5,157 nt of DNA from Spirochaetota bacterium (GTDB lineage Bacteria > Spirochaetota > Spirochaetia > Treponematales > Rectinemataceae). The notes under the pieces are model-generated. The model saw only the letters and a program-made list of their open reading frames with translations. It searched no databases and had not been told where the DNA came from. Positions 1 through 5,157 of the stretch are shown piece by piece. Made by a program: the position numbers and the translations under genes. Positions within the stretch are counted from its first letter, which is position 1; each line of letters opens with the position of its first letter. The stretch spans positions 1-5,157 of the forward strand of contig JAEZSM010000053.1 of the NCBI GenBank assembly GCA_023421875.1, written 5' to 3'.

Positions 1-2272
1 ATTCACCGCCCTGCCTTATTGTAAGTAGCCGCGGCGAGATTTCGGCCTCCAGCCCCGCAGTGCGGGCATCGGGACTAAAACGCCTGGATGCTACTGGTTT
101 TCCTTCCAGTATCCCCACGAGTTCGACCCCGTCGTCGGCCCTGCCCCAGGCCAGCCCGTACTTCATCACCAGGTCCTGGGCTTGCTTAAAACGCATTCCT
201 CGCTTTAAAAGGAAGAATGCGAAATCCAGCTTGTCTTTGAATCTGAAGGAAGATATCCCAGTGCTCATGGCCTTGGCGGCGAGGCGCAAAAACCGCTTCG
301 CATCGGTGGTCGAAAAACCCTCGGGATCAAGCCTGCGGCCTATGAGATCGTTTATCAGAATCGGCGGGTGCTCCAAATGGGGATACTGCTGTCTGTCTGG
401 ATAAAACCGCCCCACCAGTTCGCCCGAGCGGTACAGATCAACCGCATCGCAGTTGGTATAGACATCCACCGGCAGCATGACAGCTCCGCTTCGCTCTCCC
501 TTGGCGAAGCGGCTGGCAGGCTCGAGGACGATCCCCTCGCCCGGCGATTTCTGGCTTGAGTAGAGATAGGCCGCGTATTTGGGGCTTCTGAACATATCGG
601 CCACGCCGTGGTAGCAGACACGATCGCCCGAGCCGAAATCCCGGTGGGTATTGTAGTCGAAAGCGCACCAGCCTATGGCGCCGGCGATGCCTGAATCGCC
701 CATAGCGGCATTGAGCACCCGGGCGTGGCGACGAGCGTGTTCGGCCAGCCTTTCTTCCTGGTCCCAGCGCTTGGCGGGGAACATATGTCCGTTATGCTCT
801 GTTATAAGATACGGCAGGGCTTTTTTAGTGCCGCCACCGGCTATTCCAGGCGCGAAATTCGCGCTAGACGCAGTGCCGGGAATTTTCCCGGATGCCTTTT
901 TTACCACGTTGCGCGTTATAGTTTTCTTTTTTGCGATTACTTTTTTACCGCCATCGTGAGTAAAGTCATTGAAGGTATAAACGTCCTCGAAAAAAGCGCT
1001 GCCGGAAAAGTTGCGCACCCCTCCCCGTTGCCGGTCGGGATCCAGCGCGGCGGCAAGCGCGTTGGTTTGCCGGTAAAATTCATCGTCATCCGGCGATTCG
1101 TTTATCCGCACGCCCCACAGGATAACGCTCGGGTGATTTCTGTCTCTTTTTATCAAGCTTTCAAGATCGCCCAACGCGTTATTTTTCCATACCTCGCCGC
1201 CGATGTGCTGCCAGCCGGGGAGCTCGGTGAAGACCAAGAGACCGAGCTCGTCGCAGGCGTCTAGAAAGTGCCTGGACTGGGGGTAATGGCTCGTTCGCAC
1301 AACCACGCAACCCAACTCGCGCTTGAGCATCGTTGCGTCATGCTTTTGGGCGCCCGGACCCATTGCATAGCCCGAGTAAGGCCAGGATTGATGGCGGTTG
1401 AGTCCCCGCAGAAAGACCCTCCTGCCGTTGAGGAAAAAACCGTCGCCGGTAAACACAGCCTCGCGGAATCCGATTCGTCCGCGCACGACATCGACCTCTT
1501 CCCCGTCGCGATACAGAAAGATTTCAAGGTCGTAGAGCGCAGGAGAGTCGATGTCCCAGGGCAAAATATTTTCCAAGGGCGGAAAGTTGAGATTGTAGCG
1601 TTGGGCGACATAGTCCATCGGCGGTTTGGAGGAGCTGCTGCCGTCGACGGAGAGCGTTTTTGAGGCTTCGGCTACCACATTCCCCGACCGGGACAGCCGC
1701 GCATCGAGCCGGAGCGCTACAGGCGCCAAACCAGAAAGTTCCACCTCAACCGCCAGGGCTGCTTTGCATGGCTCAAAAGAATAGATTTTTGGCCGCGCAT
1801 GGAACTGCGCGATATGCACAGGTCCCTGCAGGCGCAGGCTTACTCCCCTGTAGATACCTCCGTAGACGAGATAATCCACAACCCCGCCGAAGGGCGGGAT
1901 GTCCGGATCCTCGGCGGCATCGACCTCCACCCAGAGCCTGTTGTCGCCCTCGGAGTTCAGTGTCTCGGTAATATCCAAAGAGAAGGGCGTATACGGGCCA
2001 TCATGACCGCCGACAGGCCGTTCATTAAGCCATACCTTGCAGGAAACCGCCACAGCTTCAAAATCGAGGAATATACGCCCGCCTGCGGCATGTTTGGGGC
2101 TCGGTAATTCCTTGCAATAGCAGACCTTTTTCTGATACCAGGCCTCGTCGAAATTATTGAGGGGAAGCTCTCGAATCGAATGGGGAAGATCGACGGTGAC
2201 GCCTTTTGTCGACTTTCCCATGGGTGCGTCGAAGAAAAGCCAATTTTGGTTGAGCTCGATGATCCTTCTCAT
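1..2272 (-). CDS. Glycoside hydrolase family 2 (beta-galactosidase/beta-glucuronidase-like), C-terminus outside window
   Basis: One uninterrupted frame of 757 codons from ATG at 2272 to base 2; no stop is reached. There is no signal peptide, so the enzyme is probably cytoplasmic and acts on imported oligosaccharides. Domains: sugar-binding jelly roll (about 1-160, with WYQKKV, VWLNERPVGGHDGPYTPFSLDIT and LVYGGIYRGVSL), Ig-like domain (about 161-272), TIM barrel (about 273-571), then C-terminal beta domains with a helical insert (about 670-710). Barrel landmarks are FLRGLNRHQSWP (287-298), the GH2 signature VRTSHYPQSRHFLDACDELG (325-344), acid/base E392 in ILWGVRINES, and probable nucleophile E492 in PYLITEHNGHMFP, followed by GAIGWCAFDYNTH (531-543). 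By family knowledge it is a retaining exo-beta-glycosidase; the sugar specificity cannot be read from the sequence. Oddities are a Lys-rich insertion at about 443-484 and Val323 where the family signature has Asn. The start lies eight bases after the preceding stop with no clear Shine-Dalgarno, suggesting coupling; no in-frame ATG, GTG or TTG lies just upstream. Confidence 0.92.
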   Translation of the reverse strand, partial: MRRIIELNQNWLFFDAPMGKSTKGVTVDLPHSIRELPLNNFDEAWYQKKVCYCKELPSPKHAAGGRIFLDFEAVAVSCKVWLNERPVGGHDGPYTPFSLDITETLNSEGDNRLWVEVDAAEDPDIPPFGGVVDYLVYGGIYRGVSLRLQGPVHIAQFHARPKIYSFEPCKAALAVEVELSGLAPVALRLDARLSRSGNVVAEASKTLSVDGSSSSKPPMDYVAQRYNLNFPPLENILPWDIDSPALYDLEIFLYRDGEEVDVVRGRIGFREAVFTGDGFFLNGRRVFLRGLNRHQSWPYSGYAMGPGAQKHDATMLKRELGCVVVRTSHYPQSRHFLDACDELGLLVFTELPGWQHIGGEVWKNNALGDLESLIKRDRNHPSVILWGVRINESPDDDEFYRQTNALAAALDPDRQRGGVRNFSGSAFFEDVYTFNDFTHDGGKKVIAKKKTITRNVVKKASGKIPGTASSANFAPGIAGGGTKKALPYLITEHNGHMFPAKRWDQEERLAEHARRHARVLNAAMGDSGIAGAIGWCAFDYNTHRDFGSGDRVCYHGVADMFRSPKYAAYLYSSQKSPGEGIVLEPASRFAKGERSGAVMLPVDVYTNCDAVDLYRSGELVGRFYPDRQQYPHLEHPPILINDLIGRRLDPEGFSTTDAKRFLRLAAKAMSTGISSFRFKDKLDFAFFLLKRGMRFKQAQDLVMKYGLAWGRADDGVELVGILEGKPVASRRFSPDARTAGLEAEISPRLLTIRQGGE
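850..864. repeat. Palindrome GCGCGAA-A-TTCGCGC inside the GH2 gene
   Basis: Seven-base arms at 850-856 and 858-864 are perfect inverted repeats with one central base. In RNA the likely form is a five- to six-pair stem with a small loop. It codes for part of SANFAP (470-475) in the GH2 protein. With the 876-891 palindrome it forms a tandem pair of hairpins within the extra segment of the gene. Confidence 0.65.
876..891. repeat. Palindrome CCGGGAA-TT-TTCCCGG inside the GH2 gene
   Basis: Seven-base arms at 876-882 and 885-891 are perfect inverted repeats separated by two bases. In RNA of the coding strand this gives a six-pair stem CCGGGA/TCCCGG with an AAAT loop. It is in frame and encodes residues SGKIPG (461-466). 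It lies 11 bases from a second palindrome and immediately after the slippery heptamer. Confidence 0.7.
896..902 (-). promoter_or_regulatory. Candidate -1 slippery heptamer A AAA AAG
   Basis: In the GH2 frame the codons are gta aaa aag (residues 457-459), which is X XXY YYZ in the correct phase. The spacer to the 891-876 palindrome is four bases. After a -1 shift the ribosome would add ten residues (GIRENSRHCV) and stop at TAG (866-864), giving a product of about 469 residues without the nucleophile E492. A second heptamer in the same phase is at 932-926 (gca aaa aag) and leads to the same TAG. The layout is like the dnaX signal, but no Shine-Dalgarno-like enhancer is seen upstream. Function is unproven. 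Confidence 0.35.
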
Positions 2273-2280
2273 GGCAAAAA

Positions 2281-3423
2281 TCAGCCGCTCATCATGACCT
2301 GGACGATCTGGAGGAGGGGGAGGACTATGCAGACCACTATGAACACGACCTCCAGATTGATCATTCTACGCTCGGCGGTATCGTTCTTGAGCAATTCATA
2401 GAGATTCTGCAAGGCTCCCAGACGGCGCTCGACAGAAACCTTCCAGCCCTCGGTGTTGAAGATCTCGCAAAGCCGCTCGTAGATAGAACCTAAAAAATAA
2501 TCGCCGATTATCTTGGACGAATTGTCGAGATTTTCGAGGGTAAAGAGCGCGTCGAAACGCAAGGCCTGCAAGCGGGCGAGCTTCATCTTCACCGTTCGCT
2601 GGCCGAAATGGGACTCCCCGCCGCTTAAGTAGATTTTTCGCAGATCCTTTTCGGCTTCGTCCAGCCAGGTATCCAGCAGTCCATCCAGGGCGCGCAGTTC
2701 GATAAGCCTATAGTTGGCGTGCTCGGCCATTATCAGAAGATCCTCATAGTCCCGGGCCGGATCGATGATAAGGCAGCGATCCAGATCGAATACGGCAATG
2801 TCGTTCTTGCGATAGCTCACAGGCTTGCCGAGGATCTGCTTGACTTGGCTGGCATGCAGCACTCCCGGTTCCTCTCCCGCCAACAGGGCCGCGGCCACTT
2901 CGCGGTTGGCTTCGAGAAATGCCTCGGGATTGTCCCCCGGGCATTCCAGAAGGCAAAAGGCGGTGTAGGTTTCCCGGTCGTATCCGTCCACACCCTTTTG
3001 TCCGGAAACCGAAGCCTTGATGGCTTCTACCACCATGCGAAAAGAAGAATCGGCAAAGTTTTCTATCCGCGCTTCGGTGCCAGTGTCCCTGAGGGGAAGA
3101 TTGTTGGTCGACGCGAGTCCTGCGAAGCTGGAATGAGTCTTGTAGCGTACCACAAGGGTGAGTGCTCCATCGTCGTAAATCTTGGCCACGGCGCTGAACT
3201 TTTCGAACCGGGCGGAATCGCATTCGTCACTGCTCAGCGTAAGAATAAGCGGCTTGGGCAGCTTGAGGGAGGCCGGAGTGTCGCGGCGTTTTCCGAAACC
3301 GATATCAGGATAGGCAGGTATGAGGGAGGCGGCTTTCTTGAGATCGACAGCCCTTCCGATGTCGTAGACATAGAGGTGCACAATCTCTACGGGCAGTTCG
3401 GCGTTCCCCGGTTCCTGATTCAT
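2281..3423 (-). CDS. RMD1/YagE (DUF155)-like protein with C-terminal membrane anchor
   Basis: A 380-residue protein. The N-terminus VEIVHLYVYDIGRAVDLKKA (about 12-31) resembles the opening strand of bacterial RMD1/YagE proteins. A middle segment contains a FDLDRCLIID strand (212-221). An alpha-helical region rich in acidic and basic residues (about 225-352) follows. It contains FTLENLDNSSKIIGDYFLGSIYERL (294-318) and WKVSVERRLGALQNLYELLKNDTAERR (327-353). A single hydrophobic helix, LEVVFIVVCIVLPLLQIVQVM (about 357-377), ends the protein and predicts a tail anchor with most of the chain in the cytoplasm. This plan, a mixed domain, then a long helical stretch, then a terminal membrane helix after LE, is that of DUF155. 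Known relatives are yeast Rmd1 and human RMND1, an inner-mitochondrial-membrane protein needed for mitochondrial translation. No catalytic motif is visible and the bacterial role is unknown. The start is set by the GGAGG and the overlap with the upstream stop. The family assignment rests on overall pattern and is moderately sure; the reading frame is secure. Confidence 0.72.
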   Translation of the reverse strand: MNQEPGNAELPVEIVHLYVYDIGRAVDLKKAASLIPAYPDIGFGKRRDTPASLKLPKPLILTLSSDECDSARFEKFSAVAKIYDDGALTLVVRYKTHSSFAGLASTNNLPLRDTGTEARIENFADSSFRMVVEAIKASVSGQKGVDGYDRETYTAFCLLECPGDNPEAFLEANREVAAALLAGEEPGVLHASQVKQILGKPVSYRKNDIAVFDLDRCLIIDPARDYEDLLIMAEHANYRLIELRALDGLLDTWLDEAEKDLRKIYLSGGESHFGQRTVKMKLARLQALRFDALFTLENLDNSSKIIGDYFLGSIYERLCEIFNTEGWKVSVERRLGALQNLYELLKNDTAERRMINLEVVFIVVCIVLPLLQIVQVMMSG

Positions 3424-4448
3424 CAGCGTTTGACCTCCGTACGGGATATTTCCCTGTCCAATGCGAAGAGGATCAAGGTGCTTCCTTCGGGGAGGGAGAA
3501 AGGAATGCTCAGGGCACCGCCCGGATGCTTGATCGAGGCGATAAGCTGACGCTGACCTCCGGCCTTGAGCGCTTCGAGCTTGACGGGCACAGGGTAGGGA
3601 TATTCGGGCAGCGTGTATATGAAGATTCCATGAACCATGCCTGCGGCGGCCTCGGGGGCACTCATTACCAGCTGCAGCCGGTCCTTGACCCGGGCTGTGC
3701 CGCCGGCCTTAGGCTGCTGCTCCACCACAGCGCCTGCTTTTTCGCCCTGCTTGGGCTGGCGCATGGAAAAATCCACCGTAAAGGGGGATTTTTCCATCAG
3801 GGCTATCGCCTCCGAAATGCTCAGGCCCAGAAAGGCGGGGACTTTTTCCTTGGCGCTCTCGGGCCCTTTACTGACGACCAGCTCCAAAACCGTCGGGCCG
3901 GAAATCTGTTCGCCCGCCGCAGGACTCTGCTCCAGAATAGTCCCCGGATCGGAGTCGTCAAAACGGTACACCGGAGGCTCCCTGACGGTCACCAGCGCCT
4001 GGGTGGAAGCAAAAAGGCTGGCCAGCTCGAGCTTGACCGCATCGATATTTTTACCCACATAGTTTTCGATCTCGTCCAGGACAGCGCCTCTGCTCACCGT
4101 AAGCTTGATCCTACGGCCTGCCTTTACGATGATTCCGGGCAGGGGCTCCTGTTCCAAGACAGTGTTCTTGTCCTGGGGATTATTGGTAAAGCGCAGGGAA
4201 AGCCTGGGATAGAGTTCCCGCTCTTGCATCCGTACCAGGGCGTCGGCCAGCTCCATGCCCCGCAGGTCCGGGACCATTACCTTTTCCGGTCCCCTAAGAA
4301 CGAGTAAGAACCCTGCCACGGAAGCGAGCAGAAAGACGAAGGCCATTCCCAAGGCATACAGTCCAAAAAGCCTCCGCTGCTCCTTGGTAAGGCTTTTAAA
4401 ACTCATTCGAGGCTTATCTGATCTGGATGCCTTGTCCTTATTCTTCAT
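3423..4448 (-). CDS. Membrane-anchored triple-PASTA-domain protein without a kinase domain
   Basis: A 341-residue protein. A basic cytoplasmic N-terminus (residues 1-28, rich in Lys and Arg) precedes one hydrophobic helix (about 29-51). The rest is predicted to lie outside the cytoplasmic membrane. Three PASTA repeats follow: about 57-121 (VMVPDLRGMELADAL ... VLEQEPLPGIIVKAGRRIKLTVSRG), 122-195 (IENYVGKNIDAVK ... ILEQSPAAGEQI ... LELVVSKG) and 201-264 (EKVPAFLGLSISEAI ... VVEQQPKAGG ... LQLVMSA). Each has the VP/V-x-G opening, the E-Q-x-P-x-x-G turn and the final beta strand. The last 75 or so residues are a separate, probably beta-rich segment (IPFSLPEGSTLILFALDRE) that I do not recognise. 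PASTA domains usually bind muropeptides or beta-lactams at the end of Ser/Thr kinases (PknB/StkP) or of class B penicillin-binding proteins. Here neither catalytic domain is present, so a cell-wall sensing or scaffolding role is inference. The TGA stop overlaps the ATG of the next gene. Confidence 0.9.
   Translation of the reverse strand: MKNKDKASRSDKPRMSFKSLTKEQRRLFGLYALGMAFVFLLASVAGFLLVLRGPEKVMVPDLRGMELADALVRMQERELYPRLSLRFTNNPQDKNTVLEQEPLPGIIVKAGRRIKLTVSRGAVLDEIENYVGKNIDAVKLELASLFASTQALVTVREPPVYRFDDSDPGTILEQSPAAGEQISGPTVLELVVSKGPESAKEKVPAFLGLSISEAIALMEKSPFTVDFSMRQPKQGEKAGAVVEQQPKAGGTARVKDRLQLVMSAPEAAAGMVHGIFIYTLPEYPYPVPVKLEALKAGGQRQLIASIKHPGGALSIPFSLPEGSTLILFALDREISRTEVKR
3434..3438 (-). 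promoter_or_regulatory. Strong Shine-Dalgarno within the end of the PASTA gene
   Basis: GGAGG on the minus strand, ten bases upstream of the ATG at 3423. It lies within the last codons of the PASTA gene. It fixes the start of the RMD1-like gene and, with the TGATG stop/start overlap (3425-3421), indicates translational coupling of the two genes. Confidence 0.7.
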
Positions 4449-4460
4449 AAACGCGGATTT

Positions 4461-4465
4461 TCCTT
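4461..4465 (-). promoter_or_regulatory. Ribosome binding site of the PASTA gene
   Basis: AAGGA on the minus strand, twelve bases upstream of the ATG at 4448. The spacing is rather long but it is the only purine-rich Shine-Dalgarno-like match before this start. It supports the MKNKDK start over the later internal Met15. Confidence 0.5.
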
Positions 4466-4495
4466 ATTGTGCGCCGCACTGGACCGGTGAAAACC

Positions 4496-4516
4496 AAAAA
4501 CCCTCTTGGGGTTTTT
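4496..4516 (-). terminator. Hairpin at the fmt stop codon; weak terminator or attenuator candidate
   Basis: On the minus strand AAAAACCC (4516-4509) pairs with GGGTTTTT (4503-4496) around the loop CAAGA, an eight-pair perfect stem. The 5' arm begins within the TAA stop of fmt. A second short T run follows (GGTTTT, 4495-4490). The A tract, hairpin and T tract resemble an intrinsic terminator, but only three pairs are G-C and the T tract is itself the 3' arm. If it works it is probably leaky. It could reduce read-through from fmt into the PASTA gene, or act in the opposite direction, because the structure is symmetrical. Confidence 0.35.
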
Positions 4517-5157
4517 AGCCGAGCACCAGGCCGGCGATATCTCGAAGACCGTTGGCGAAGTCTTTGTACGAAAGTGCTTTGCGGCCGGCAAGCTGGAGCT
4601 CGGTCAGCGCAAGACAGCCTTCTTTGGTACGTACGACGATACCGCGGGCCTTATCAAGGCCGATTATAGTACCGGGCGGGGCATTGGGCAATGCTTCGCC
4701 GCCGGCCTGGGCCAAACTGCCGGAATAGGGTTCTGCGCTGAGGATGCCCAGGCGCTGGCCTTTGACAAAGGTAAAGCTGCCGGGCCAGGGGTCGAAGGCG
4801 CGAATTCTGGCGTCCAGCTCCAAGGCTGGCCTGTTCCAGTCGACAAGGCCGTCTTCCTTTTGGATTTTTCTGCAGTAGGTCGGCTCGCCCTGCTGGGGCC
4901 AGCCTGAAGCCTCGCCCTTTTCTATCGCGCTAAGCACTTCGGCGCAGAGCCTGGCACCGATGCGTGCGCAGCGCTCGGAAAGCGAAACTGCGGTTTCTCT
5001 GCCCTCCAGTGAAAACTCCTCCACCGCTAAAAGTTCTCCACTGTCCATCTCCTGGGCGATGCGCTGCACGGAAACGCCGGTTTTTTGATCGCCGTCGAGG
5101 ATAGCCTGCTGTATAGGCGAACTTCCCCGGTGGCGGGGTAAAAGGCTCGGATGGATG
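4515..5157 (-). CDS. fmt: Methionyl-tRNA formyltransferase, C-terminal 213 residues (N-terminus outside window)
   Basis: Cytoplasmic enzyme that formylates the amino group of Met-tRNA(fMet) using 10-formyltetrahydrofolate, giving the initiator tRNA for bacterial translation. Reading from base 5156, the frame opens with IHPSLLPRHRGSSPIQQAIL, the family motif (N)xHxSLLPxxRGxxPI. The visible His is the second residue, and the lone base at 5157 (c on the minus strand) fits the last base of the preceding Asn codon. The catalytic Asp lies 36 residues after the His in MDSGEL, the same spacing as His110 to Asp146 in the E. coli enzyme. The C-terminal tRNA-binding domain follows: YCRKIQKEDGLVDW, RAFDPWPGSF, then PGTIIG and a closing LALTELQLAGRK stretch. 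It ends at TAA (4517-4515). About 105 N-terminal residues, including most of the formyl-donor-binding Rossmann fold, lie beyond the window. The in-frame GTG at 5069 is internal and not the start. Identification is very secure. Confidence 0.96.
   Translation of the reverse strand, partial: IHPSLLPRHRGSSPIQQAILDGDQKTGVSVQRIAQEMDSGELLAVEEFSLEGRETAVSLSERCARIGARLCAEVLSAIEKGEASGWPQQGEPTYCRKIQKEDGLVDWNRPALELDARIRAFDPWPGSFTFVKGQRLGILSAEPYSGSLAQAGGEALPNAPPGTIIGLDKARGIVVRTKEGCLALTELQLAGRKALSYKDFANGLRDIAGLVLG

Larger units (their letters stand above)
821..946 (-). other. In-frame Lys-rich insertion in the GH2 gene, with four A6 runs
   Basis: Encodes residues 443-484 of the GH2 protein. Ten of the 42 residues are Lys, and the rest are mainly small or beta-branched. 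Related GH2 enzymes, as I remember them, have only about 15-20 residues between the HDGG of this loop and the PYLxTE nucleophile strand, against 44 here, so roughly 25 residues are extra. On the coding strand the segment has A6 runs at 946-941, 932-927, 902-897 and 826-821. It uses codons such as ata, gta, gca and act that look unlike the GC-ending codons of the flanks. The loop lies between barrel strands near the active site and is probably exposed. Confidence 0.7.

Noticed and set aside
876..902. Rho-independent terminator on the plus strand (hairpin then six T)
   Set aside because: Five bases separate the stem from the T run, and there is no plus-strand gene to terminate. The signal makes better sense read on the coding strand.
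725..1264. A 179-codon open frame on the plus strand
   Set aside because: It is antisense to the GH2 catalytic barrel, including both catalytic glutamates. Nothing in the product is recognisable.
1..2272. Possible broken GH2 pseudogene, because only short closed frames appear on the minus strand here
   Set aside because: Codon-by-codon reading from 2272 to base 2 shows a single frame without stop or shift. It looks broken only because the true stop lies outside the window.
2744..3223. A second minus-strand frame of 159 codons within the RMD1-like gene
   Set aside because: Its Arg/Gly/Ser-rich product is typical of an alternative frame of a GC-rich gene. The 380-codon frame has the membrane anchor, ribosome site and family-like segments.
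2719..3549. A 276-codon open frame on the plus strand
   Set aside because: It lies antisense to the RMD1-like gene and the end of the PASTA gene, both of which have family-like sequence and fit the operon layout. Its translation has no recognisable motifs. It is a shadow of GC-biased codons.
3525..4307. A 260-codon open frame on the plus strand
   Set aside because: It is antisense to the three PASTA repeats, which are unmistakable. The plus-strand product is rich in Gly, Leu, Arg and His without domain character.
4449..4495. Promoter for the PASTA gene in the spacer after fmt
   Set aside because: On the minus strand only poor matches exist, such as TTTTCA with CACAAT at about 16 bases spacing. 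This is not enough to call a promoter.

Overview
The window is a compact stretch of bacterial chromosome in which all four recognisable genes lie on the minus strand, so transcription runs from high to low coordinates. In order of transcription they are: the C-terminal two thirds of fmt (methionyl-tRNA formyltransferase, cut by the window's right edge); a membrane-anchored protein with three PASTA domains but no kinase; a C-terminally membrane-anchored protein resembling the RMD1/YagE (DUF155) family; and a family 2 glycoside hydrolase that stays open to the left edge and is cut there. No gap exceeds 66 bases between genes, and no plus-strand gene is supported.

The organism is a moderately GC-rich bacterium. 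A kinase-less PASTA protein directly after fmt, followed by an RMD1-like gene, fits a spirochaete of the Treponema/Spirochaeta kind. This is a judgement from memory of gene neighbourhoods, not a search result. The GH2 enzyme resembles intracellular enzymes common in saccharolytic spirochaetes and Firmicutes.

Region by region: 4515-5157 is fmt. 4449-4514 is a short spacer with an A5CCC/GGGT5 hairpin that begins inside the fmt stop codon. 3423-4448 is the PASTA protein. Its TGA stop overlaps the ATG of the RMD1-like gene (TGATG) and a GGAGG lies ten bases upstream, so the two are probably translationally coupled. 2281-3423 is the RMD1-like gene. Eight bases later the GH2 gene starts at 2272 and reads without a stop to base 2 (757 complete codons). 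The layout suggests one transcription unit, at least for the last three genes.

The most interesting local signal is inside the GH2 gene. Between the acid/base glutamate (E392) and the nucleophile (E492) there is a lysine-rich insertion of roughly 25 residues. Its DNA is AT-rich with four A6 runs and two adjacent near-perfect palindromes. Two of the A6 runs form A AAA AAG heptamers in the correct phase for -1 ribosomal slippage. The second sits four bases before the first palindrome, much like the dnaX signal, and a -1 shift would end at TAG eleven codons later, before the nucleophile. The second theme is a cluster joining fmt, a PASTA protein and a relative of a family whose eukaryotic member RMND1 supports mitochondrial translation.
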